Source of the DNA: Theropithecus gelada
Taxonomy: Eukaryota > Chordata > Mammalia > Primates > Cercopithecidae
Reading direction: 5' to 3'
Assembly: GCF_003255815.1 (NCBI RefSeq)
Contig: NC_037669.1
Span: 135,681,558 to 135,745,557, forward strand
Length of the DNA stretch: 64,000 nucleotides
Shown here piece by piece: positions 54,133-64,000 of the stretch. How positions within the stretch are numbered: the first letter of the stretch is position 1; each line of letters starts with the position of its first letter. The notes under the pieces were generated by a model. That model had not been told where the DNA came from and did no database searches. It saw nothing but the letters and a program-made list of their open reading frames with translations. The translations under genes and the position numbers were made by a program.

Positions 54133-55971
54133 ATTATATTTCTATGTAGCAGAATAACAATTAAATGTTAATGGACACAGTCTGGATGCCTGGATGCAGC
54201 ATCTGTAGCACCATGACACAGATCACAGAGACAATAAGCCATGATCTCATCCTAACACAGCTCGGAGGCCAGTCGGGCTCTGAGAACAACAGTAGCAAGA
54301 GCGGGGAGTGACAGCATGTGAGCAAGTGTTGAATGACATGTGTCGGGCCTCAATGGCAGTGCAAATTAAGGGGAATTCAGGGCATTGGCAGTGTGGTTAA
54401 GGTGATAAAAACTGAGTTTACTGGTATTGCTTTTTCTTGGAAAACTTGGAAGGCAGTCTGATGGGCTTATGTGCCTCAAAAGAACTTAACTCATCATCTA
54501 GATCTGGGTTTTATTTTGTATGTTTCTCTCATTTGAGGGTCAATGACTTACTACCAGCTTTTGATGCTATGAATTATCCATGAATGTAGGTATAGTACTC
54601 TAAGAGAATCTAATATCCATATCTAGACATCTATATCAATAAATGGTGACTTTACATCATAAAAGAAGTTTTGTATTTTTTGCTGCAATTGAGTTCTCAA
54701 AGTGTATTTCAAATAATTAAATTTGCCATAACAATACTTAAATGTAAAAATATGCTCCATTTTCTAGACCAATGTATTGCATAAAGGGAGGAGTGTCTCT
54801 TTTGTTTGATAATCACTTGATCAAACCAATATTTCTCTAATTACTTGCCTTAATTTTGGAGGTGGTAGAGGTGGGAGGTCTTGGAAGAGTCTAATACTTT
54901 CAGGAAGAAACAACAACGACAGTGGAATAGCCTGCCATTATATTTTGGGAGGATATAACTCTACCTTGGCAACAAAGGTGGCCAATAAAGACATAGCAAT
55001 AAAAGTCTGGGCAGGCACTCAAAGTATAAAACCCATTTCCTCTCCTCACACTGACTTGCCCAATCTGTTGAGATGATCACATTGAAGACTTTCCCTGCAA
55101 AGTCCCCTACATTGGCTGTTTATTTCAGATCAGCTTGTCCAAGGCAGCAGGAAAGACAGACCATCTGGAAAGGGAAGGACATGGTCAACAGACATCAGCG
55201 GCAGCACTACCCAAGATGGGTTAGGAAGGATAGATGATGGCCCCCAAACTTGGTCACATGGTCCAAAGGAAAGTGTAGGTTGAGATGGAACAAGTTCCAT
55301 CTGCCACGGTGCCCCTCAGCTACATCTGCCAGGACCTTGCACCTGGCATGCTCAAGAAAGGTGCTTCTGGCTGAGGATGGTGCACTGTGATGGTCTCAAT
55401 GCCCCTCCCATTTGAAGAGAGGTGTAGTGGGAATTTGGCGTTTAGTAGAATAATTTTTCTCTCTTTCAGAAGGAAAACTGAATCACTGCTAAGGACTTTG
55501 GGGGTTTTACTTTATTTTTACAGCTTATCTAGAAGTCATTTTCCATTGGGTTTTTCCTTTTACTTAAGCTGAACTGCCTCTCCTGGGAATTTCTCTGTAG
55601 TTTGACCATATGTTTTTAAAGATATGTGTTAGCAGTGTTGTCGGAATTTTGGTGGGGTTGAGGCCGTATTGTGGTCAGGTGACCAGGAGCGCCCCAATCT
55701 TGTCTATGACACACTGCCCACCTGGCCACAGCCCCATGAGGTGCCAAGGGAGATACAGGCACAGGACAATGACTCACTGAGATGAGCAAGCAGGAGAAGC
55801 TCTTTCCACTGCTAGCAGGGGTTTGCTGGTGCTCCCAAAAGCAGAATCATGGGAACTGGAAGCTGGGACATGGTCAGGGATACAGTGGGTCTGTTTTGTC
55901 TCCCTTAAGCTTACACTTGAAATTTACCACACTCTGGGATGTTTAGTGAAATGAAAGAAGTGCAAATGCTA
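54133..55971. other. single-copy DNA
   Basis: About 1.8 kb with no exon or confident repeat. Confidence 0.4.
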
Positions 55972-56279
55972 GGCCAGGTGCAGTGGCTCATGCCTGTAAT
56001 CCCAGCACTTTGGGAGGCCAAAGCGGGTGGATCACCTGAGGTTAGGAGTTCGAGACCAGCATGACCAACATGGAGAAACCCCATCTCTACTAAACAATAC
56101 AAAAATTTGCTGGGTGTGCTGGCACATGCTCATAATTCCAGCTACTTGGGAGGCTGAAGCAGGAGAAGGAGAATTGCTTGAACCCGGGAGGCGGAGGTTG
56201 CAGTGAGCTGAAATTGTGCCATTGCACTCCAGCCTGTGCAACAAGAGCAAAACTCTGTCTAAACAAAAAAAGAAAGAAA
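55972..56279 (+). mobile_element. AluS SINE, sense
   Basis: 'ggccaggtgcagtggctcatg' to 'ctctgtctaaacaaaaaaag'. A small duplication ('aggagaaggagaattgc') is present in the right arm. The 135-codon minus frame is Alu-derived. Confidence 0.95.
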
Positions 56280-56700
56280 GTATAAGATGACTGACTCCCC
56301 AAGGGAAAGTGGGCCATTGTTTTCAACCTAAAAGGAAGAAAAGAGAGTTCTGTCTCCATATGCGAAACCTTTGAGCACACAGCAAACTGACTGATGTGGC
56401 CTTGAAACTTGATCAACCAGATTTGTGAATCTTTCCTTGAAGCAGGCAGTGCCAGGAGAGGCACAGAGTTCCCCTCATCTCTGGAGGCCAGCAGCATAGA
56501 TCACCCAGTGGCTTGCAACATTGTTACTTGTGTACATAAGCAACATTGTTACTTGTATATACATCACGGTCCCCACCATACAATAAACTCCTCACAATAG
56601 GATCTGCTATTAGTTCATACTGCAGTGTCTGGAACAGAGAAGTAGATAATACTTGAATGTGACACAGCATAAAGAAAACAGTATTAATCAAACATGCTTT
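56280..56700. other. single-copy DNA with a 25-bp duplication
   Basis: No gene is seen. The duplication at 56515-56563 is listed separately. Confidence 0.4.
56515..56563. repeat. 25-bp tandem duplication
   Basis: 'gcaacattgttacttgtgta' at 56515 and 'gcaacattgttacttgtata' at 56540. Only a few bases differ. Confidence 0.93.
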
Positions 56701-56890
56701 ATTGCTATGTTAGATATTGAAATCTATCATTGTATTTAATTGTCACAATCATTTTTTCAGGTAGGGATGGATCACTGTTCCCTTTCACACATGAGGCTGA
56801 GGAACAACTTACCTAAGGTTACTAGTGGCAAACACTAAGTGGAGAGAGAGGTGTGAACCGGATTTGTCTAACTCTGAGACTGTGATCTTT
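56701..56890 (-). mobile_element. MIR SINE, antisense
   Basis: 'tatttaattgtcacaatcatt', 'cacacatgaggctgaggaac', 'acttacctaaggttac' and 'gtgtgaaccggatttgtc' follow antisense MIR. Confidence 0.75.
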
Positions 56891-58180
56891 ACATCACTGT
56901 GATTTCCTTTAAGCTTCCAGAATAGAGTGAAATGTACTATCAACCACCACAGTGAATGTACCATCACACTCTGAATGGATGTACTATGGCTCTACAAAGG
57001 GGCCTCATCGGTAGAGAAGGCAGTGACCACTTGGCATCTCTAGGCAAAGTGAACTCTGGCTACAGGAGGAGGAGGAGGAAGAAGAAGGAAAATGAAAAGG
57101 GAAGGATGAGAGAATAAGAAAAAAGGAGGAATGAGGAGGAAGATACATAAAGGAAAAAAGAAGAAAGTGGGGGAATAAAGAACACGAAACAAGTCAAACC
57201 ATTATTATTCAGCTCTCTGATTCCTATGAGAAATGCTCCAGTCTCTCTTGGCAAATAGTGCTGAAGCCACTAGCCCTCTACTCCTCAAAATAGCAACTTC
57301 CTCACTCGAACCCGCCCCAACTTCAGTGTTCTGAGGTGATGATTTATTTCCAACTTATCTCACTTGTATATAATGCAACTTTGTTTCTAGGGGAGGAGTT
57401 GTTGGTCTGTCAGGTAGAAACAGATGATTTGAATAATGTCTGTGCATCTAAATGCCATGTGAATTATGTCAACTTAGTACAATTGGCAGCAAAGGCAAAA
57501 AGTTGGGATAATAAGGTGACGATAATCGCAGTCACTTATAAAACTCTGATTTTTACTTGCCGACCAGTTCTGCACACTACAATAGCATTTTCAGTAGGTC
57601 TTATGTCTAGTCCTTGCACTTCAATTAGCTATAAACATATAACGCTAATTTAATCTGCATTTATCACAAAAATCTACTTTTGAGATCGTAGTCATTGGAT
57701 TTCTCATGTGAAACTTGCTTATGAATCTGGGCATGATTGAGCTGTGATATATAACTCACCAAACTCCACAACTGGTTCAGCTAACTGGGCTGCCCAAGTG
57801 GGTGTCCATCCTTCCTTCCTGCTCCTTGTATTTTTTTTTCTCAAGATAAAGCATTTGTTCAAAAGAAAGAACACTCCCTTAGACTCTGCAAAAGGCATCT
57901 CCAGGTTTGTCACTGGAAATTTACCATGAACACATATGCACAAATAAATCAGTCTAATTTTTCATCAATATAAAAATCAGCACCCAAATGTCTTTAATGC
58001 GTGCCTTTCTGAACACATACAATTCACGGACTGCCAAAATTAAACTCGAAATTCTCTTCAAGGTGCTGTTTAGAGTTATGGCCTATAGATTAGCTTGAAA
58101 GAGTATTTGTTGTTATTCCCCATACATCAGGAAACTAATTCAGTAACAGCCATGATATTAGCACTATGGTTAAAAGTATT
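56891..58180. other. single-copy DNA with a purine tract
   Basis: No gene is seen. 57063-57168 is a GA-rich tract. Confidence 0.4.
57063..57168. repeat. GGA/GAA-rich low-complexity tract
   Basis: 'aggaggaggaggaagaagaa' followed by irregular purine-rich text on the plus strand. Confidence 0.9.
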
Positions 58181-58487
58181 GTTACTTTTTTTCTTTTTGA
58201 CAGAGTCTCACTCTGTTGTCCAGGCTGGAGTATAGTAGTACAATCCCAGCAAACTGCAACCTCTGCCTCCCGGGTTCAAACAATTTTCCTGCCTCAGCCT
58301 CCCAAGTAGCTGGGATTACAGCGACCCACCACCACATCTGGCTAAACTTTTCATATTTTTAGTAGAGACAGGGTTTTGCCATGTTGGCCAGGCTGGTTTC
58401 AAACTCCTGACCTCAAGTGATCCGCCCGCCTCAGTCCTCCAAAGTGCTAGGATTACAGGTGTGAGCCATTGCACCTGGTCTGTTACT
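58180..58487 (-). mobile_element. AluS SINE, antisense, with short target-site duplication
   Basis: The Alu lies at 58187-58480, from T-rich 'ctttttgacagagtctcac' to 'gagccattgcacctggtc'. tgttact flanks it at 58180-58186 and 58481-58487. Confidence 0.94.
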
Positions 58488-58979
58488 CTTAAATATTTTC
58501 CAGATTCCAAAAATTAAATTAGACCAATAATTATAGTTCCTAGAATTGTAACCAATGTTTCTGACTTTTTACTCCCAAGTAGATAACCACAAATCAACTT
58601 CACAAAAATGACATCTCACAGTAAAATGTAAAATGCACAATGTTAGCCAAAAGGACCTCAAGCTATTATTTTCATATCTGTGTAATAAAAAAAAAAAATC
58701 CAAACAATTTTATAGAATCCCACTTTGACAGTTGGCACTTTTTTTTTTTTTAAGGCATTGTGTTCTATCTAAACACAGTTTTGATTTATTATTGTTTTAT
58801 TATAAGTTCACATCATAAAATACCAAATGACAGGTGAAATGTTGACAGTGAAAAGAAAAATGAAAGCTTTTTTCTTGAGGTATCTCAGTGTTAGCTGAAA
58901 ATGATACATTCCAGAGTCTGGAAATCCTAACACAATTACTTCCTTATCTGGAAATCTAGACAATGTCTGGATATTGATG
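58488..58979. other. AT-rich single-copy DNA
   Basis: No gene or confident repeat. It contains short A and T runs at 58687-58697 and 58740-58752. Confidence 0.4.
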
Positions 58980-59700
58980 GATTACTATTTTTAACAAATA
59001 ATTTTAGTGTTTAATATGTACTAGGCCATGCGATAGGAATAAATAGAGCTATAGTCCTCAATGGCAAGGAGCTCACAGTCAAGGGAAGACCAGACACATA
59101 TGTAAATAATTTCATACCATGTGAGGAGTAATGGAGGTGTCAGCTGGTGTCGTGATTGATGTATGTGTAAGGTGGTGACTCAAAGGAGGGAGTAGCCACT
59201 TTCCTTGGTTAGAGGCAGAGGTAAAAGCAAGGTAATGACAGTGGGCAAAGGGGAGGGTGTGCAAACACACAGAGAGCAAGAGGAAGCTGGAGTAGGCTCT
59301 TGAGGAATAAGAATTTTTTAGACCAAAGAATAAGGCATGATGCACCCTGGATTGAAGGAATGGCAAGGATAAAGTCACAGGGACAGGAAAATTAATAGTG
59401 TGTTCAGAAAATCCACAAGAAACCAAAGGCTCCAGATGCCAGCGGGAGGGAGATCATGGAGCGCATTGTCTGTTATGCAAAGTCACTGGGGTTTTAGCCT
59501 TTAAGCAGGAAAGCAATGTGATCCGATTTGTTTCTGGAAGACCAATTTAGCAGCAGGCTTTTGCATGCATTTGGGAAAGAAGGGCAAGACTGGAGTCAAG
59601 GAAATGATCAGGGAACCAGTGCAATGATTGCAGTATTGATACGAGAAAGTCTGAGGTTGGGGAAATCCAGGTGTAATTTCAGGTTCAAGCTTAGGGGTTC
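58980..59700 (-). mobile_element. L2 LINE, antisense, diverged
   Basis: 'atatgtactaggccatgcg', 'ggcaaggagctcacagtcaag', 'ggagcgcattgtctgttatg', 'ttaagcaggaaagcaatgtg', 'atccgatttgtttctgg' and 'gcagtattgatacgagaaag' follow the reverse complement of L2 ORF2 end and 3' UTR. Confidence 0.65.
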
Positions 59701-59904
59701 ACATTAAAGTCCACATGATTCCACAATGAGTGCTGATGGGTATAGAGGCCAGGGTCCCAAATACCAGAAAAGAGTGGGTGAAAGAGCTAAGTTGTGAGAA
59801 GAAGGTCAAAACAGGAAGCTGGGACTGTGATTTCCAACCAGTGTTGATGTCTATTGGTATGAGAAAAACTTAAGTGGAAAAAAAACAAAGGAAAATTAAG
59901 GATT

Positions 59905-60115
59905 AAATGCATATTTATTGGACAGCTTTTAGATGCTGGGCACAGTGCCAGGAAACATCATACACTTTTTCTCATTTAATTCATAACAACCATGATGTGT
60001 TGGAACAGTTGTCCTTAACTTTCACAGATACAGAAACTGAGGCTGAGATAAAACAACTCATCACAACTGATAAGAGTAAAGCCAGGTTTTGCCCCTAGGT
60101 CCATATGACTCAAGA
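59905..60115 (-). mobile_element. MIR SINE, antisense
   Basis: 'ttttagatgctgggcacagtg', 'ctcatttaattcataacaacc', 'agatacagaaactgaggctg' and 'gtaaagccaggttttgcccc' follow antisense MIR. Confidence 0.85.
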
Positions 60116-60384
60116 CCATTCTGCAAGTAAGATCCGATAGGAAAGAGAAGACCCTTCCAAGGTGGTTCCTTCATCCAAGTCCTGATATTGAGGAGCCCAC
60201 AGCATCATTCTATCGACACATTCATTTGTCAGAAAGCTTAGAGCCAGGGAGATAAATCCACTGGTCAGAGAAGGTTACTTACTGATGGTATAGCTGTCCA
60301 CTTGACTCTGTATTTCTATTTCCCTGACCCTGTGCTGCCACAATGGGGAATGTTCTTTTTCCTTTACGATAAAGGGAGAAAGAC

Positions 60385-61400
60385 ACTCATTATGCCAAAA
60401 CAAATTCCAAATGGATCAGGAATTTAAATGCAGAAAACAAAATCATAAAAGTTTTAGAAGAAAATTTGGTATTTAAAAATTAATCTAGAAGGGCTTTCAG
60501 GGCTTTTAAAGCATGACACTAACCCTAAAACCAAATACATTTGAATACATACAAACTAAATTTTTCTGGGAAAATATGATTTGTTTTCTGCCTGATATAT
60601 AAAAAGGTAATTTTTTTATACAGAGCGCAAACACATCAATATGGAAAGACCAACAACTAATTGAAAAATGAACACATTCACAGAAAGTTAAGAGAAAAAA
60701 AACAAAAGTGAATTTTAAATATGTGAAAAGATGCCAATTAAAACTTCATTGACATATCACATTTTACCTGTCATGTTAGCAAATATCAAAAAGTTACTAA
60801 AGTGTGGCAAATAGGCATTCTCAAACATTATCACTAGGAGTGTATTTGGAAGCTATCTTATTCAAGGATAATTTGTCAATGTGCATGAAAATTTAAAATG
60901 GACATTCAATTTGACCCTGCAATTTTACATTTCTTATGAATATACTCATAAATGCATACAAAAATGCATGTATTGTGCTATTCAGTACAACTATTGTGTG
61001 TGTGTGCAGAAAAGAACTGGGAACTATTTAAATATTCATTGATTTGAATTCTCTGAGTCAATTATAAAATAGCTACACAAAGAATATTCTCCTACAACAA
61101 ATGAAGCAATACACACTGATATGAGTAGATTTAATATATATTATTAAACAAAAAAGCAAGATGAAGGTCAATGTGTATAGTATGTCACCATTTTATAAGA
61201 AAAAGCTATACACATGTGTGTGTGTGTGTGCACTTGTCTGTGTGTGTTTATATACTGATATGTGCATGGACTGTTAGAATGCATAGAAAACTGGCTATAG
61301 TCCAACGTGGAGGAACTGAGGACAACCAAAAGGGGGAAACTTACTTGTGACTAGGTATTCTTTTTTACTGTTTGAAGTTTTGTCCCACTGTGTGTGCATT
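60385..61400 (+). mobile_element. L1 LINE 3' end (old L1M type), about 1 kb
   Basis: 'ccaaatggatcaggaatttaa', 'atcataaaagttttagaag', 'tggaaagaccaacaactaatt' and 'aagatgccaattaaaacttc' are late L1 ORF2. 'tttgaccctgcaattttacat', 'tgaagcaatacacactgat' and the GT-containing tail are L1 3' UTR. It is full of stops and indels. Confidence 0.85.
61216..61230. repeat. short (GT)n in L1 3' UTR
   Basis: About seven GT units, followed by 'cacttgtctgtgtgtgttt'. Confidence 0.9.
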
Positions 61401-64000
61401 TATTCCATCTTCCAAAGTAGAAGGAGTAGGGTAAGACAGGATGAAGGAGTGAGAAATGATGCCTAAGTGGGCTTGGATTGCAGGAGTACTACCCAGACAC
61501 ATTTTCCCCTCATTCCCATTTTATCTCAGGCTAGCTTCAAAGCTCCTTGAGGCTTTACCTGGCAAGGCCAACTCCACAAAGTATTCATAAAGAAATCAAG
61601 AAAAAAATAAAGAATTTTGAGAACTGTTTCACATTTAAGTTTCTGAATAAACTTGATTGTGGAAACTAGGAAATAAACAATCATAAGATCCAGGGGAAAA
61701 ATTGATCTCCCCAGAGGAAATCTCAAATCATACATAGTACTAAGTACCTAAGGATAAGGAAGTTTTCACAACAATCAACCACAATTGTATCATTACTTTA
61801 AAATTTTACCCAATGGGTTTGTATCACAGTGGTCATATTTTTGAAAAGAAAACTCAGACATCTTGGTCTGACTGTGCTCTGATTGCTGGATGGAAATTAC
61901 TGCATCTCTAGGGTAGGTGGAGGTTTATTGAGCATAGAAGCCTTAGTCTCGTTTGGCAGGTGCAGACATTTTTCATAGCAGATATCAAGACACTCTGAAA
62001 AATTGTGCTTGTACCACAATGAACATTGGCAAATACTGGTTGAAACTAACCCATACAGTAGGGAGAGCATTATTCTACAACAGACAAGTTCCAAGTAAAT
62101 GTAATGCACAAGTTTATGGGTAAATGCGGTATAATTGAGAGGGTTAAAGGACTAGAGTATAAAGGATTTCACTTCATGAAAAGAAATTGGATGACTAAAC
62201 TTGATAAAAACAATTTGGTGAAGGGGTGGGATCCTTGTATGAAAGTAAGAAAATCTTGGCATCAAACTATTTATGCCTGACCTTTTAATTTGTGTGTAAA
62301 CTTTTATTAATGTTTTACATTACAAAACATACCATTCAAATAAGAATTCAAACACATAAAGCCCAGAAATGAATAATTTTTTTGGTAACCAAAACTCATT
62401 TTAATTAAAAAACCCACATACTATTCATGGCTTATTTTTGTATAAAATGTGTCAAGAGTCATTCCAATCAAGAGTGTTGCACCAAGTTACACCAGATATT
62501 CACATGTGATGAATGCAGGAAGGCTGCAGGGAAGTCCTGTGCATCCCAGCCTTACATATCCTGAGCTCAGGTACTTCTGACAAGAGCAGGGAGAATTTCC
62601 AGGCCACTGCTGACTTGTGTGTAGGTATAAATCCCCCTTTTTAATGTTTGTCTGGCTCATCCTGGTAGGTTTCAGAACACAAGACTGTTTGGAAAATTTG
62701 ACCCCCTGCTGGCAAACTTGGTTCATGGGGAATTCATCAAAACCAGGGGCTTCCAGATGTCTGGATTTCAAGGACAAGTAGGCAATCTAAAAGAATTTGG
62801 GGAATAGACATAAGATTGCTAACTTTTATTTTGCCAAATGTGGACATAGCTAACATGCAGAAAAATGCCCACCACTATCTGCTATTATCAGGGTTTCATA
62901 TAAGAAAAAGCCGTAGTAATACCACAAAAAAGTGAAACAAAATACTCTAAATTTTACTTTAAAAATCATTTATATGCTCTCATTTATGTAAAATTATGTA
63001 TGTATCTATATGTCAAAATATTTTTTAAATTCTCTTAAGAAGAAATGAAAGGGTATTATTTTATATTGAATGGTGAGCTTTAAAAAACAACTGACTCCTT
63101 TGTTTTTATTTTACTCACTTTGCCATGCACTGTTAGAATCTTCTGTCTGAACTAGCTTGGACCTCTGTCTGGCAATTGGGTACCACTGACGTGTACAATA
63201 ACCACCTCCACCACGCCTGGTTTTTTCCGTTCTTCAGCTCCACTCTTCACTAGTTGTGTCTGAATACCATCCCAAATGGGACCGTGTTTCCTACTGTTAG
63301 AACATCTACACGATCACTGGTGCTGTTAAGTGTTCAGAAAAGGATCTTAGTATAGTTTTAAATAACTGGTTAGAAAATATTGTTTGCAAGCCAGTCAATC
63401 ACTTCAAGGGTCCTCGGAGCAGGTTTCCAGTGACTGATTATCAATGATGGACAAGGAGCCCCTCTCCAGCCTGAGGCCAGAGCCACATCCACTGCCCACA
63501 AGAACTTCTTCCCTGGCTAAGGTGATGGCTACGCTCAGAATGAGAAGAAGGAAGTTCAGTCTCCCTACCCTGCACACAACTGTTTTTTGTTTTTAGAAAG
63601 TCGTTTTAATAAGATATAAGGGGAACATTCCATAAGAGGAACACCAAAATAGTAACCTAGAAAAGGAATGCTAAGGGCTGAGCTATAAAGCTTGAAAGGC
63701 CTGGAAGCTTTGAGAAGGCATGCAGCGTGCCCTGGGAGGACAGAAGTGAGCTGAGGCTTACCAAAAGCACTAAAAGACAAATAAAAAAGGCTCAGGGACC
63801 ACAGAAAGCATGCTGGGAGCTCCGTTCACTCAACAGAGATTTTCTTTGCATCTACCTGGGTCAGGCATTGTCTTAGGGAAATGATGAAAGAATGGTCACT
63901 GCTTGGGACAGGTGATGTAATGTGATTAGTGATAACCAGAACAGAATTTCTGAGCTGTCCTTTTGAGCTCATCTTCCTCCATTAAGTGAAAATAGTCTCA
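61401..64000. other. single-copy DNA to window end
   Basis: 2.6 kb with no exon or confident long repeat. 63835-63885 ('actcaacagagattttctttgc' with 'gtcaggcattgtcttag') may be a short antisense L2 3' end. The 96-codon minus frame at 62487-62777 has no recognised domain. Confidence 0.4.

Noticed and set aside
56090..56497. 135-codon minus frame
   Set aside because: Mostly AluS-derived.
1..64000. CRISPR array or bacterial-type system
   Set aside because: The repeats are dispersed SINEs and LINEs of both orientations, or microsatellites. There are no regular spacers and no bacterial genes.

Overview
This window is mammalian and specifically primate nuclear DNA. It contains 16 Alu elements plus one Alu-related monomer, together with many L2, MIR, L1, hAT-type and LTR relics. 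Two or three of the Alus are young AluY copies. Two of these (3037-3339 and 22421-22727) share base changes away from the human AluY consensus that I associate with Old World monkey AluY lineages. A cercopithecid such as a macaque, baboon or relative is therefore the best guess, made from sequence memory and not from an alignment.

I find no protein-coding exon, tRNA, rRNA, snRNA, CpG island or CRISPR array that I can support. The longest open frames fall in Alu elements, in GA/CT microsatellites or in unremarkable DNA. The window reads as intergenic or deep intronic sequence.

Layout. 1-9 kb: an L1 reverse-transcriptase relic, an L2 split by a young AluY, an AluY with a GGAA tail, hAT relics, and a large GGAA/GAAA microsatellite at 8575-8913. 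9-14 kb: an ERV-type solo LTR (9272-9879), a 111-bp inverted-repeat transposon and an AluS. 14-21 kb: an L1 3' end and several L2 copies, one with readable family sequence at 15905-16690. 21-28 kb: MIRs, a very young AluY, a MER5A nested inside a MIR, a second LTR, an L1 3' end and a palindromic transposon. 28-34 kb: mostly single-copy AT-rich DNA with two AluS. 34-38 kb: a long antisense L2 split by an AluJ. An exact 62-bp inverted copy of part of this L2 sits 1.4 kb downstream between 10-bp direct repeats. 38-48 kb: a hAT-like element, an AluJ with a 200-bp CT tail, an AluS, a MaLR-type LTR, two more AluJ and a well-preserved L2 relic. 48-64 kb: a cluster of tandem duplications beside a 106-bp hairpin, several hAT relics, two AluS, L2, MIR and a 1-kb L1 3' end.

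The most unusual signal is the 36148-36209 insert, which looks like a templated insertion copied from 34673-34734. Next is the hairpin with flanking duplications at 49614-49946. No genes act together here. The biology is the layered history of retrotransposons, DNA transposons, microsatellites and small-scale duplication.
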